Shown piece after piece: positions 44,301 through 56,591 of a stretch of 64,000 bases of DNA. The translations under genes and the position numbers were made by a program. Location of the stretch: contig MCGO01000008.1 of the NCBI GenBank assembly GCA_002104985.1, positions 724,204-788,203 of the forward strand. Direction: 5' to 3'. The notes beneath the pieces are model-generated. The model did no database searches. It was not told where the DNA came from and saw nothing but the letters and a program-made list of their open reading frames with translations. Every line of letters starts with the position of its first letter. Positions within the stretch are counted from its first letter, which is position 1. The stretch comes from Rhizoclosmatium globosum. Taxonomy: Eukaryota > Chytridiomycota > Chytridiomycetes > Chytridiales > Chytriomycetaceae.

Positions 44301-44349
44301 AATAAGCGCTGAAGAAAAAGCGAACCGTCGAAAAACATACAACATTTGA
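41341..44349 (+). CDS. Poly-proline and WH2 actin-regulator-like protein
   Basis: Start MRSTRPRQRSRLQSN. A disordered Ser/Lys-rich N terminus (with KKKKKDKRISRAS) leads to a formin-like poly-Pro region spread over several small exons. A WH2-like actin-binding helix follows (DVQSDLMNALKDPNLRKKLKKR). The C-terminal about 380 residues, from a single long exon, are ordered: a helix (RQELFIELLQYMEAPN), a possible winged-helix (TCRSFIYTLVRKRWVQGF), long helices, then a Thr/Pro/Gly-rich linker and a basic end. Profilin and actin binding is likely from Pro runs plus WH2, as in WASP/WAVE/formin-type proteins. However, no FH2, WH1 or acidic Arp2/3 tail is visible, and the C-terminal fold is not one I recognise. 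All introns in the poly-Pro part are phase 1. Confidence 0.75.
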
Positions 44350-44440
44350 TAACTACATCACAAAAAGCCCAATTCTTCTCTTTCATAAGGTTACTGTAAT
44401 AGATTAAAAAGTTTATTCGGATTACGATGCAAAACAAAAA

Positions 44441-46610
44441 CTACCGTTTCAACAACCCTTCCACATCTTCACACCTACCAACATCAATCTTGAGTAACTT
44501 GTACACATCCGCCATCTTGCGTTCATACCGCTCCCCACCAAGAACCAAAACACTCTTCCCAGGCTTCCCGAACCGCCCAACTCGTCCACACATGTGTAAA
44601 TAACTTCCAGGGGACGACGGCGGCCCAACCATAAACACATGCGTCACATCAGGTAAATCCAACCCTCGCGCGTTATGCTCAGAAATAACCATCAACTCGT
44701 TCCCAGACTGGAAAAACCCGGCCGCCTTCACAACCCCTGTCGCCTCTTTCCTCTCACCCACTTGCGCAAAGGAATAATTCGTGTCCATGTACGCGGACGT
44801 GGCTGCATTGAAGTCAACGTCTTCTGTCGTCCGCGCTGCTTTTATACCTACGGATTTGAGGTAGGTTACCACACGCGCGCAGGAGAAGCTTGAGGCGAGG
44901 AAGAGGATTCCTCGTGTTACACCGTCACGTTGGATGTACTGTTTCACAACGTTGAGGACGCGTGGGTCGTCATCTGAAAGTGCGGGGTGTCGAAGTTTCG
45001 CGAGGTATACGGGTTCGCGGTCTGCTGAGGGTGTGGAAGCGTGCATTGCGTCTTGTTCCTCTTTTGAGTGCATGTTACGGAGGGAGGTGCCGTTTGGGCC
45101 GAAGACGATGCATTGGTGTGTGATGGAGGTTGGGGCGGAGTGGGTTCCGTTCACGTCCATTGTGATGGGGTTTACGATCCATCCACGCATGCGTTCGAGT
45201 TCTTTGCGGACGGGGTTGTTCATTGTTGCGGAGCAGAGGATTACTTGGAGGCGGCGGGCGGCGGCGGGGTCGATTAGGGTTGTGGGGTTGAGGGAGGCAC
45301 GGGTTTTTAGTAGGGTTGGGGCAGATTCCGTGGCGCGTGTTAGGGAGGCTGGGAGGGGTGTTATCGCAGCGCGTGTGTTTCCTTTTGTGTCTGGATTTTC
45401 GAGGGTTTTTCCTGGATGTGATGAGTGGGTGAGATGGTGGTCATTTGGAAGGCACAATAAACTCACGTTTTTTAGATCCGATGGTACCACCAATGGACTC
45501 AGGCCTCCGCTTCTCCAAAATATAATCCATGAGTTGCTCAGAATACAAAGGATGATTCAATCGATTCAACTTGTCCTTGTTGGTTTCAAATCGTGAAGGA
45601 ACGCGGACAAGAGTGTCGGCCTCGTCCAACACAATAGTTTGTAGTCGTGAAATATCTACAATTGGTTCTGTTACAATGACGTCAAGGAGACGTCGAGGAG
45701 TGCCAATGAGAAGGGTTGGAGTATTTGTTTGCAGAAGTTGGGCTTGAGTTTCGAATGACGTTTGCGGTAAGAGGAGTTGGACATGTTTGGGGATATCTGA
45801 TGCATGAATTCCTTGCAGTAAAGAGAGAGACCATTGATAGAATTGAAGGGCCAATTCCGGAGTGGGTGCTACGAGAATATTGGCGAGGTAGCGAAGCTAG
45901 TGGGCAATGATATGAGTTACAGGAAAGAACATCGAGTAAGTTGTAATGAAGGAAATGAAGGGATGTAGCTGTATAACCAAACTTGCATTCCGCCAAAGTG
46001 AGAATAGTTCTTTTGCAGGAGAATAACCCTTTTGGTTACGATGACAATATCCCGCAGTTGACTGACATTTCACTCCATTAAAATTAGAAGTAAATGCTAA
46101 TTTGGTTGCGGTGCGTGGATTGGAAGGTTGGTTGGAATGTAAGTTTAAAGAATGAGGAGTTTGATGAAAGGAATCTGGGCAGATTCTACAGCAAAGACTA
46201 TTTCCCAATGCATTCCAATCTGATGGACATTATCATGGACCAGGTTGCATACCTTCTTTGGTTTGCCCTTGATTGATACTTCGGAATCAGATTTCTCGTT
46301 TTGCACAGTATCTGATGGCAGCACCACCAACGGAGACTTCTTTGACAGAATCGCACAAAGAAGACCAAACGACTTTCCCGAACCGGTTTCGTCCTTGAGC
46401 ACAACATCTCTGTGAGAAAGAACAGCGGGAAACAGGGCCGTCTGCATTTGCGATGGCGTGTCAATGTTGAAAACTGATTTGAGATTTGCAGCGATTCGAG
46501 GCGATGCTCCAATTGATTCGAAGGTGGTTCCCAGCTGGATTCAGTCAGAGACTCAGAGTTAGCGTTGGTTCTCATTGTTAAAGCAGTGAACGCACCGAAT
46601 CCAGGTTCAT
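44441..46610 (-). CDS. DEAD-box RNA helicase with atypical motif VI
   Basis: Exons 46596-46610, 46253-46534, 45467-45896 and 44441-45411 sum to 1698 nt, 565 aa. Motifs in order: Q-motif region (TFESIGASPRIAANL, then PSQMQ), I DETGSGKS, Ia APTPELALQ, Ib TPRRLLD, II VLDEADTLV, III CSATM, IV-like ILFLASSF, V NARGLDLPDV and VI CGRVGRFGKPG. Motif VI lacks the usual HRxGR His, as do some mitochondrial ribosome-biogenesis helicases (Mrh4/DDX28 type), although no presequence is visible here. There is a 100-residue insertion between II and III rich in Thr/Ala. The first exon encodes only five residues. The 356-nt intron at 45897-46252 carries the dispersed repeat at 46045-46111. ATP-dependent RNA unwinding is secure; the RNA target is not known. 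Confidence 0.88.
46045..46111 (-). repeat. Dispersed intronic repeat, copy 2
   Basis: Second copy of the 67-bp element at 30263-30329, in the long intron (45897-46252) of the helicase gene. Same orientation relative to the host gene. No protein-coding content in either copy. Confidence 0.85.
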
Positions 46611-46763
46611 TTTGCCCGAGTCTTTGCTGATGGTGCTACTTATTGTGTTGCTGTTGCTGTTGCTGTTGAGGGTCGACAGGGACCGCCGTAGGACAGGGTG
46701 AAGTAGTCTCATTCTTGACTGAGTAGAAAAAGAAGAAAGAAAGAAAGAAATTCAAACCAAATA

Positions 46764-49368
46764 ATGTCATCCACAAAAGAAGCACCACTCGCACCTTCGC
46801 AACGAACAAAGCTCCCTGTTTCCGTGTCTCCCTTTTCCCTGTTTCCATCACCTTCAACAACACCGGGCTCTGGTGGAAGTGCAAGTGGGTGTGTGCATCT
46901 GGCAGCGATCAAGCACCAGGGCGTGTCTGTGCCTGGTCAATTGGCGGTAACTCGTTCGTTTACTTTCTCGTTCTTTGTTACTTTGTTTAATTGGCTGAAT
47001 CGGATTGCCTGGCTGTCCCTTGTTTAATCTACTCTTCTAATCCCCCAATTCGATCAATTCAATTCAATTCAAACAGAGACCCGCGTCGCTCTTGCTTGAC
47101 AAGTTTCGCGAATACGTCAGATGCATCCTTGGAAACAATGCCCGTGGTGCGTTGTCTTGAAGTCCTTTCCAACAATGTCTTAATCTACAAACGAACTCAA
47201 ACAGGCCACTTTCCTCCTCTTACGTCTGGACACACAAAAGACACTGAACTCGACGATAGAAAGAAGCGCAAAATGTCTCAACTCGAATTGGATATTGAAT
47301 GGGTTCAATCGGTAACTACCATTGCTGTGCATCCAAAATACTCTGATTAACTGTTTCACTCGTGGCAGATTCCTTTTCCTGGGTGCAAAATATGTGGTGA
47401 TAATGGGTTTGGTCGGCTTCATGCTTGTCTCCATTGCTCTTTCATTGGTTGCGCCAAACACAAACATATGAATGCTCATTTACTCGACACAACGAATACT
47501 CACTGCTTTGCCGTGGATTATCAGCACGCCTCCATTTTTTGCATTAAGTGCAACGATTATATCTGGGATCTCGACTTTGAGCGTGTTCTTGCTGGTGAAC
47601 GGGTGCGGATGGATGCTTTGGTTTCCAAAGTGAAGGGTACGTCATTAGACTGAGAGATCTCGTGGTAGCCAGAGAATGAGAGAGCGAGTGTGAGCGAGAA
47701 TGACCTGAACGATGGCGAATAGAGAAATTTGGAGCCGGCAGCCGGAACGATTTTGAATGGGGTAACAGCGAATAGCTTAATAGCAAAAGTTATAGTGGAT
47801 AGGAGATTCTCATCATATACCTCACATAGACTCAACAATCAAACGATCCAAAAATGTGGAATGGACTCCGTCACTTGAAGAAGCCATGAAAATTCAAAAG
47901 TACAGTACTCCCACACGTCAATGCTCTGGATTACGAGGATTGAGTAACATGGGATCCACCTGTTTCATGAATGTCGTATTACAATGCCTCATTCACAATC
48001 CCTTGCTTCGAGTTCACTTCTTGAGTGACAAACACAATGCTGGATTATGTCGAATCAAAAAGTCCGGAGGCAAGTGTTGCATGGCTTGCGAAATGGACTC
48101 CTTGTTTACGAATGTGAGTGAGGGCTCTGGTTTCACTCACCACTCAACACACCAAAACATAGTTTTATAGTGGAGAGACAGTCCCATACAGTCCCTCCAA
48201 CTTTCTCTATGTCACTTGGATGTCAAATGCTGCACTCGCCAGATACGCCCAACAAGATGCCCACGAATTCTTTATCGCAGTGCTGAACGAAATCCATTCA
48301 AATTGTTCTCAAGGTGAGAAGAGATCACCCAGTCAACGGAAAATCTCAACTCTTGTTTCCAGCGAACGCAAAAGAAAACACAAACTGCAGATGTATCATT
48401 CATCAAACGTTTCAAGGATACCTGCAGTCAGACGTCACTTGCTCACAGTGCAAAAATGTGACAACAGCAAAAGACCCATACTTGGATCTGTCGTTAAACA
48501 TCAAGGCTGCTCCACCAAATGCGGCAGGCAGTAGAAAGAAGGGAGGAGGCGGAACTCCAAATTTGAATGCTTCGTCCCTTGTTGGAGAAGCAAGCTGCAC
48601 GTTATTAGAGTGTCTTGAGAGGTAATTCTGTGTTTGCTTGACAATGTACTTTGACTAAGCTGTTATTTTTTGAAGAAACTTTGCAGCTGAGACTTTGACG
48701 CATTATCAATGTGGAAACCCTGGGTGTGCCAAAAGTAGCGAAAGTGTGAAACACGTTACAATCAAGAATTTGCCGCCTGTTTTAGCGTTCCAATTGAAAG
48801 TGGGTTGAAGCTCTTACAGTGTGTTTTCGAAACTTATTCTACATGTTTCCAGAGATTCGAACATTCTGGACAAGGTTCCAAAGTCGATACGCATGTACAA
48901 ATTCCAGCTGAATTGGATATGACACGTTTTACTACTCGAAGCGTTCAGGCCAGGATGGAAGAAAAGTCGACAGGAAGTTTGAAAGTGCCAAACCTGAATG
49001 CTGCAAGCGGTGGTGTCAGTGGAAACATCAGTACTTTTGACACTTTTAAGTGAGTGGCCAACAATTAAGATCTTTCAATGATTGACAATTTACAATCAAT
49101 TAGCGATTCCGTACCTGAGTTCCGATACTCTCTCTTTGGGGTCGTGAATCATCAAGGAAGTTTAGAAACAGGTCATTATACGGCCTACGTCAAGAGTCGT
49201 GGTGATTGGTTCTTGTTTGACGATCATACTGTCACACTTGCGACTCAGAGAGATGTACTTGCGAGCAAAGTGTATATGTGTTTCTATGTACGGGAGAACT
49301 TTTGTTTCTCGCCTAGTAATGATCCTGGATCGGATATTCATGTGGCAGCTGCTGTCGGAAAAGTGTGA
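46764..49368 (+). CDS. UBP8: Ubp8/USP22, SAGA histone H2B deubiquitinase
   Basis: Ubiquitin-specific protease of the SAGA co-activator; removes ubiquitin from H2B. N-terminal ZnF-UBP with FPGCKICGDN, HACLHCSFIGCAKHKHMN and FCIKCNDYIWD; it docks the enzyme on its DUB-module partners. The catalytic domain has the nucleophile in GLSNMGSTCFMNVVLQC, a second zinc site with CSQCKN and HYQCGNPGCAKSS, ARYAQQDAHEFF, and the catalytic His in SLETGHYTAYV. Start ATG 46764; about ten exons with introns of 45-190 nt, stop at 49366-49368. An insertion rich in Gly/Lys (SRKKGGGG) lies in the fingers region. The start is 153 bp from that of the divergent helicase gene; the gap holds a TTGCTG microsatellite. 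Confidence 0.95.
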
Positions 49369-49566
49369 AGTTGTAGTAAAGAGCACATATTATACATTGT
49401 TGTTGATTCAAGAATACAAGAATACAAACAAATACCTGTGTAATTATCTAGTCAAGCGGATTTGTCGGTTCTTGGGATTTTCGTTCGTGATTGGCATTAA
49501 GACAGACAGACTGTAAGGATATGCTCACTCATATTCCAAGATTCCTGATCCAAAATAGCAGACTCC

Positions 49567-52500
49567 ATGAATACTACTGGTCGGCGTTTGTCTGGGGACC
49601 TCGTTATTCCAAATCCTTTTGTCACTAAACAAGAGCCCCAAGAAAGCGTGCTCAGTATCTCCCGGGTTCCTAGCTACTTTCATTTACCCTCTCCAACGTT
49701 TATGCAACCCAAATCCCCGTTGGCAAAGCACGCACAAAAATCAGAACCAAATCTTTTAGACGCAAGCAGCTCAGAGCAGCTTCCATTCCACCTCCAACGC
49801 GACAATCACTCCCGAGGCCCATTACGAATAGTAACAGCAGAAACTCCTGCTTATTCCAATTGTACAAATCAAGATGTTGTTAACCATATTGAAGCTCTGC
49901 TGGCTTCGCAGGAGACTATCCACGGCATCAACGATCGACTGAGACGAGTTCGGATGCAAAGTGCAGAATCTTGTGGATCTATTCATGAAAAGAGCTCTCC
50001 GAAACATGGACGCAGTATTTCAATGATAAAGACGAGCTTCATGTCAAAGAGCCAGGTGTATCCCAGCACGGATAGCACTCAACTGTCACCTACAGCCACT
50101 ATTCTGAAACAAAATGCTATTTTGGGAAATATGGCAAAGTCGCAGGTTTATAGTGGTATTAAGGATGACGGGGCACTTTCCCCTGGAGCATTTGGAAGTG
50201 AACGCGTCTTGTCGCCGTCAACTCCAACTCTAGTGCCTTCGAATACACTCTTAAAAGCTTCTCTCATGACAAGGTCGCAAATATACTCTCCCGCAAAAGT
50301 ATCCCCCCTGGCATCTAGTTTTGCTTTGGAGTCACCAATCGAATCCTCGCCAACCACAAAAACCCTTTCCCCCAAAGCCACACTAGTTGCAAAAATGTCT
50401 GCCAAATTGCCATCAACTGGACATTCCAGACAGAGCACGAATTCAAGCCAATCATCATTGAAAATTTTGACGGGGCCGTTGATGGCTTCCCGATCGTTCG
50501 TGGGACGGATGCAAAGCGTTGTTGAGGATGATTCTGATCACTCGAAAATGATTCGTCCGAAAGATACACTCAACCGGAAAGATACAGGAGGACAAACAGC
50601 AGCCCAACGTGTTCAGAAACCGAGTAAGAAAGAAACTGCGCTGTTCATTGCGAACCCGAGTCCGAATGACGATAACGACGATGACGGGAAAACATTCGTC
50701 GAGCCTGAAGAAAAAGTCTCCAAAAAAGGGACATTGGTAGGGTTGTTTGGAAGTCTGAAAGGTAAAAGATCGAATCCTCGACGAGTTGCGCCTGAAGAAC
50801 GGATAAATGGATCGGGAGGTACACTGAAATACCCAAATGAGTCCACGTTGACACGGAAAACTTCGAGAAACTCGAAACGAGAACGCACTGAATCGAAAAT
50901 GACTGATTGCTCTAGGGACAGTGATGATCCTGATGCTTGTCCCACACCTACAGAAACGGAGCTCAGTCCTGTTGCGGTGTGGATGACGAATTCGATTGCA
51001 ACGCCTACCATTCAGGCTGCACAGGGAGCTCAGAAGCTTGTAAGAAAGGGAGTCAAGATTGTAGCTACAAATATATTATCTCATAATGATTCGAGGAGTC
51101 AGCGTGAAACTCTTTGGGAGAAAATTAAGAAGGGGAATGTTGAGTGGGGTGTTATTTTCATTGTCACGGGACTGCTTGAATCAATAATAGTAGGATGCAT
51201 TGAAGGTTATTTGCTGTGGAAGGTTTGGAAGTTTATTGGACTATGTTGGGGTGATTATTCCGGAGGCTCACGGTTTATATTGGTGAGTTAAACTCAAACA
51301 CAGTAGTACCTATTGATGGGGCGGTTGCGCCAACTAGGTTTATATGTCATTGTTTCTGTTTGCAGAATTCTTCTTTGTGTTTGGTCTCGTTGATGCGGTC
51401 AGTCTCATATCTCCTTGCTTCGCCTGCTGACTCACTCCTTACCAGGCTTGGAACAAAAACTCACTTCAGATTGTCGTATGGACATTATTTAATATTGGTC
51501 AATTTTCATATACTCTGATACAAAGGAATCGCATCGCTGTGATTCAATCCTGTGCCTCTCAATTTATCGCAATTTATGCTGCAGACCCGAAACCAACGAT
51601 CTATACAGACGTTCGAAACCGAACTTCTCCATTCGATCCTTCAAAGCCCCCTGTTGATCCACTCTACTTATCTACGCGAGACGGGACAGTCTCATTAGAT
51701 CTTACAGGAGGATGTCCTTGGCAGTTCAATGATGATATTCTTGATAAGCTCAATAATGCATTATCGTTCATGAACGGCTGGGAAGGATTTCAAACCGTCA
51801 TACCTGTTATTTCAGGATTGGGTATTGTTGTATTGGCTGGACTTGGTTGGAACACCATCAAAGGTAATTTTCGAATATTGATTTTGATATGGACTAATAA
51901 TTACATATAGAATTCAAGTGGAAGCAGTTCCAACTCCAAGGTGCTAGTTTAAGACGACGATGTATGTTTTGAACGAAATGAAATCGCTTTTTAAACTCCT
52001 ATCAGATATGATCTTACGCTATCATTTATTCATAATCTTACTCAAGGTATGCGTCGTTTTCTCACTGCGTCCCAAAACTCATGGCAGTTGCAGCTCAACA
52101 TATTTTGCTCTGGTTGTATCATCAGCATGATGCTTGCGGCCACATTATATTCAGAGCAAGGCGAACGCGACCTCATTACAGGATTTACGACTTTGACTCG
52201 TTTATACCCAGGAGCGCCATTAACGTACATCATCCCGCAATCTATGGTTCCTACAGCTAAACTAGCCTCTTCTTTATCTTCAAACATTGTCACGACATCA
52301 TGCGTCAGCATTTTGTTTGCAATTATGTATATATGCTTGGGTTGGTATGCAATCCGAAAGTCAAATGTTATTGCGATGTCCGTATTTGTGATTCTCGTCA
52401 TTGCGGACATTGGAGCTGTCGTTTACGTCATCAATCTCGTAAATTCAAATGAAATTTATTTGAGTACGAAGGATATACTTATCGTGTTCTGTAAGTGTTT

Positions 52501-52768
52501 AAAAGCATTATGTATGCAAAGACTAAAAAATTCAACTCTTCAGGTTACTTAAAATTCTTTTTGAACATAATAACCATTATAAATGGTATTTGGAGTACTC
52601 AAGATTTCAAATCTGGGTTACGAACGATGTGTAAGTTTTTGATGGAAAATTCAGATGTAAGTCATTGCTGACATCGCTGTTATAGTGGACGCCCAACGAG
52701 TACTCGCGAATTCAGATACAGATTTATTTGTTAAATTAAAGCCACGAACGGCTCCTGTACTTGATTGA
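49567..52768 (+). CDS. Multi-pass membrane protein with long cytosolic tail (UPF0658-like)
   Basis: ATG 49567 opens a disordered region of about 500 residues rich in Ser/Pro/Lys, with repeated MSKSQVYPS / MAKSQVYSG / MTRSQIYSP motifs. Helices follow: VIFIVTGLLESIIVGCIEGY, then YMSLFLFAEFFFVFGLVDA, VVWTLFNIGQFSYTL, a loop, GLGIVVLAGLGW and several more up to the end (VVYVINLV), about seven to eight in all. The order of helix, Asp-Ala-Trp-Asn-Lys-Asn and next helix resembles fungal UPF0658 Golgi membrane proteins. Nine or so exons; one intron (52047-52087) is only about 41 nt. The three SQVY/SQIY repeats look like a phosphorylation or adaptor motif. Family assignment is tentative. Confidence 0.55.
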
Positions 52769-52834
52769 TACTTATCAAAATACATTGCATTTTTCGTTGA
52801 AAATCTCTTGTGTGAGACCAACACTCCAGGAAAA

Positions 52835-53991
52835 ATGAGCAACCCCTTCACGATTGATGGAGAAGACAGCAACCCGTTTGCTGATGTATGTTTCGCGTTC
52901 AGCTGCTAGTATTGCATTTTGATTCTCAATCCGACATTCTTGACAGCAAAACACCGCCACCGGATCGCGATATGGATACGCGCCTCCAGCACCGATTACC
53001 CACCACACACCTGAACCTACTGCTTCGCCATATGGAGGTGCACCTTTGTTTGGTGGTCAGGGATATGGAAATGCCTCGAATAGTGCTGCAAAGTCCCTGG
53101 CTGAACGCGAGGCTGAACTGAACAGAAGAGAAGCCATGCTAAACCAACGTGAAGTGCAGGTTAAAAGAGCTTATTTCAGCCTTCGCCATGGATTTAGTTT
53201 TTGACGCGTTTTCTACGACATAGGTTGAGAAGAAGGAAGCTTTGATGGAAGGCTATAATCCACCAAACTTCCCACCATGCAAACCACTTGTTTATCATGA
53301 CATTGAAAAGGATATTCCTCAAGAGGGGAAGTGGATCGTCAAGAGAATTTATTACCACTGGTTGTGTAAGTTTCTATATGTAACTGCATTCAAAAGCGAT
53401 CCTGACCTTCAAGAATATAGTTAGCGTATTGAACTATTTGATCAACGCAATCACGGGATTTATTTTGCTGGTCAATAAGGCGGAAAGCGCTGGTGGAAAC
53501 TTTGGAGCTGCTTTGATCATGTTGGTTGCAATCACGCCAGTCAGTTTTGTGTTCTGGTATCAGCCGTTGTATAGTTGAGTAAATTTCATGTTTCAAAGGA
53601 GGGGTGAAAAGTGAATTAATGCTTCACCAAATTAGACGGAGTCAAGAGAAACCGATCCGTACAATTCTTTTTGTTCCAGTTTAACTATATCGCTCACATT
53701 GGGCTGGCGGGATTGATGTCTGCGGGTATTCCGGGGTGGGGAGGTGCTGGAATCATTTACTGCATCAGTAACATCGGGTCCAACATTGGATTGGGAGTCA
53801 TGTGCGCTATTACCAGCGCTGGATTCATTTATCAGGTTGTGTACGGAATGTGGCAGGTGAAGGCTGTTCGTTCTTACTACATGGCCCGTGGAATGAATGC
53901 AGAGGAGGCGAAGCAGCAGGCGTTGACTGGAGTAGCTCAGTCTGGCTTGGGTAAGGAAATCATTAAGACTGCTATCAGAACTCAAGTTTGA
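52835..53991 (+). CDS. SCAMP, secretory carrier membrane protein
   Basis: Four-helix protein of recycling vesicles. N-terminal NPF endocytic motifs (MSNPFTIDGEDSNPFAD) recruit EH-domain proteins. A Pro/Gly linker and a coiled coil (SLAEREAELNRREAMLNQRE) come next. The SCAMP core starts NYNPPNFPPCKPL-like (here GYNPPNFPPCKPLVYHDIEK) and contains PQEGKWIVKRIYYHWL, the standard segment before helix 1. Helices continue through AITGFILLVNK, VAITPVSFVFWYQPLY, GIPGWGGAGIIYCIS and NIGLGVMCAITSAGF. It ends with a short cytosolic tail. The start lies 66 bp after the stop of the previous gene. Confidence 0.93.
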
Positions 53992-54127
53992 AATGGGGAG
54001 ATGAAGAGAGAGTTTTCTATTTTGTTTGAGTTTGTTTCTTCTCAGTTTCCTCACAATAAACATGCCCATAGAATCATACGTAATTCCACTAAATATATGA
54101 GGCCGATGATGAGATCTAAGTGTGTAT

Positions 54128-55093
54128 TTATTTGGAGGTGTTGGCCTTGATGAACGCTTCAACAACTTTGATGAAATCATTTGGCTTTTCCGAATGGACC
54201 CAGTGGCCAGCGTCAAGACCCACAATTTCAGTCTTGGGAAAGAGTCGTTTGATTCCTGGAATGGCAGAGTCTGGAACATACCCACTCTTGTTCCCCTTCA
54301 CAAATAAGGAAGGACCCTCATAGGTTTTCCCCGCATCACTCAAAGGAAATCCAGCAATCCCACAAATATCCTTTTGCGGTCCCAAGGAAGCCTCCAAAGC
54401 ATCCAAGTTGATCCGGAAGGACAAATAATCCTGACCCGGCACATGCTTCAAATTGGTCAAAATAAACTGACGGATAGGCAGCTCGGGAATAGTTTTGATC
54501 AAGATGGCGTCGGCTTCCGTTTGGGTCTTAACACGAGCGTTTTGAATCTCTCGCATTGCAGTGATGTAATGAGCGAAAATAGACGTCAAGTTCAAGACGA
54601 TGGGAGACATGTCGACAGAGATGAGCGATTCGATGCGGGATGGGTTTGAGAGAGCCATATGCATCGCTGTTTTGCCGCCCCTAAACATCAATAGTTATTT
54701 GAGGTTATTGGGCTGTCAAGAACCCTGCCACCACCACCACTCACAAACTCACATTGAATGGCCCATAACATGAAACTTATCGATTCCGATCTTGTCGCAG
54801 AGACTGAAGACATCGTCGGCCATTGACGGGTAGTCGTGCAAGACGGCGTGGGGCGAGTCGCCGTGGTTTCTGAGATCGACGGCGACCACCGAGGCACCGA
54901 TCTTGTTTGAAAGCTGCTTTGCAATTGAGCGCCAGTTCTGCTTCGAGCCAAAGAGCCCGTGCATTACGACCAAGGGCGATCGGGTGACTGTCGTTGGATT
55001 GTGCACTTCGTGGCTCAGGGGAAGTGTGTTGCTGTAGTTGGTTCCGGAGGAGAAGCCTCGTGCAATGGCATTATGGCGAAGTAACTTGATCAT
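54128..55093 (-). CDS. ABHD11-like mitochondrial hydrolase (copy 2)
   Basis: Exons 54753-55093 and 54128-54680 sum to 894 nt, 297 aa. N terminus [17 protein letters not shown] is a mitochondrial presequence. Motifs: [34 protein letters not shown] (the intron splits the Met codon of the nucleophile elbow), [10 protein letters not shown] and GHWVHSEKP. Second member of the family after 12627-13560 and the more canonical of the two. It is divergent from eIF6 with 80 bp between start codons. Confidence 0.93.
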
Positions 55094-55173
55094 TACTTCT
55101 TTCTTTTGTTTTTGGGGATTTGATTTCTTTTTTCTTTTTCTTTGTTTTCTTTCAAACAAACAACCTCAACAAA

Positions 55174-56334
55174 ATGGCCGTTAGAACCGCATTCGAGAAC
55201 AGCAACGACATTGGAGTATTCAGCAGACTGACAAACTCGTACTGTCTCGTTGCGATTGGAGGTTCAGAGAACTTCTACAGGTTGGATCCATTTCAGTACC
55301 TGGATGTAGCTTAACCACCTTCCTTGTTAGTGTCTTTGAGAGCGAGTTGGCCGATGTCATCCCTGTCATCCACACTTCTATTGCCGGAACCAGAATCGTT
55401 GGAAGACTCACTGTCGGTTAGTTTTGACCTTATTTCAACTCGACTTTGGCTTTGGGGATGTGGTGGAAACTATTGAGGCTAGGCGATATGGGTGCTAAAC
55501 ATGGACTCGGAATACCGTCAAATGTAAAAATGAATGGATGGCGGGAAAGGGGACGCTGGATACTCTGTAGTTCTTATGGGATAATCTCTAAAACCCCCCT
55601 GTTTCAGGAAACAAGCGTGGTCTTTTGGTTCCAAACACTACCTCCGACCAGGTATGTCTTCAATGAGCTTGTTTAAATGAGGGGAAACTGATTCGTGCGT
55701 TTCAGGAATTGCAACACTTGCGAAACTCACTGCCTGATGCCGTCAGAATCCAACGTATCGAGGAGCGTCTCTCTGCTCTCGGAAACGTTGTTGCCTGTAA
55801 CGACTACGTTGCGCTTGTTCACCCTGATATTGATAGAGTATGTGTTTTGAAACATTGTGGACGAGACACCTACCCTACATGAGACTAATCGAAGTGTAAA
55901 AGGACACCGAGGAAATCATCGCCGATGTTTTGGGTGTCGAAGTCTTCAGACAAACTGTTGCCGAAAACGTTCTCGTCGGAAGCTTCTGTACCTTCAGCAA
56001 CCAGGGAGGACTTGTGCACCCAAAGACTTCTATCCAAGACCAAGACGAATTATCATCCTTGCTGCAGATTCCTCTCGTTGCTGGAACTGTGAACCGTGGT
56101 TCTGATGTGATTGGTGGAGGTCTTGTGGTCAACGATTGGTGTGCTTTTGCTGGTCTTGACACTACCAGTACCGAGATCAGTGTCATTGAAAGCATTTTCA
56201 AGCTCCAGAATGCTCAACCTACAAGTCTTGTGGGTGGTATGCGTGAGCAGCTTATTGACAGGTTTGGATTTTTTTATTTCCGATTCGCTTTCGGTATTGT
56301 TGCTAACTTACTCCGTCCTTATAGCTTCGTGTAA
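55174..56334 (+). CDS. TIF6: Translation initiation factor 6 (Tif6/eIF6)
   Basis: Anti-association factor that binds the 60S subunit and is needed for 60S biogenesis. Exons 55174-55280, 55331-55416, 55608-55651, 55706-55837, 55903-56261 and 56325-56334 sum to 738 nt, 245 aa, the usual family length. Signature stretches: [75 protein letters not shown] and [19 protein letters not shown]. Internal repeats of the pentein fold are evident. The last exon adds only SFV and the stop. The 191-nt intron after exon 2 is the longest in the gene. Confidence 0.97.
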
Positions 56335-56591
56335 ACGCTGCATTCATTTGAATCTTCATTCTGGGCTCGCTTATGGACTTGTTGCAAAAATAAAACGTTG
56401 TTCTTATCCATTAGTTTTTGTATGTTTAGCGTTACGGCGAATCACTCACGAACACAGTTTTTTTCAGTGCTTAAGTAGGACTTTTTAGGTAAAATTAGGA
56501 TGCTGTGAAGGCGATTTAAATGATTAATCAATAATATGCTAATAATAAACTTCATTTATTTGATAAAATAGAAGAGTTTTCGCGAAACCAA

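Noticed and set aside
46639..46672. Short TTGCTG repeats as a CRISPR-like array
   Set aside because: Simple microsatellite with no spacers, in a eukaryotic intergenic region.
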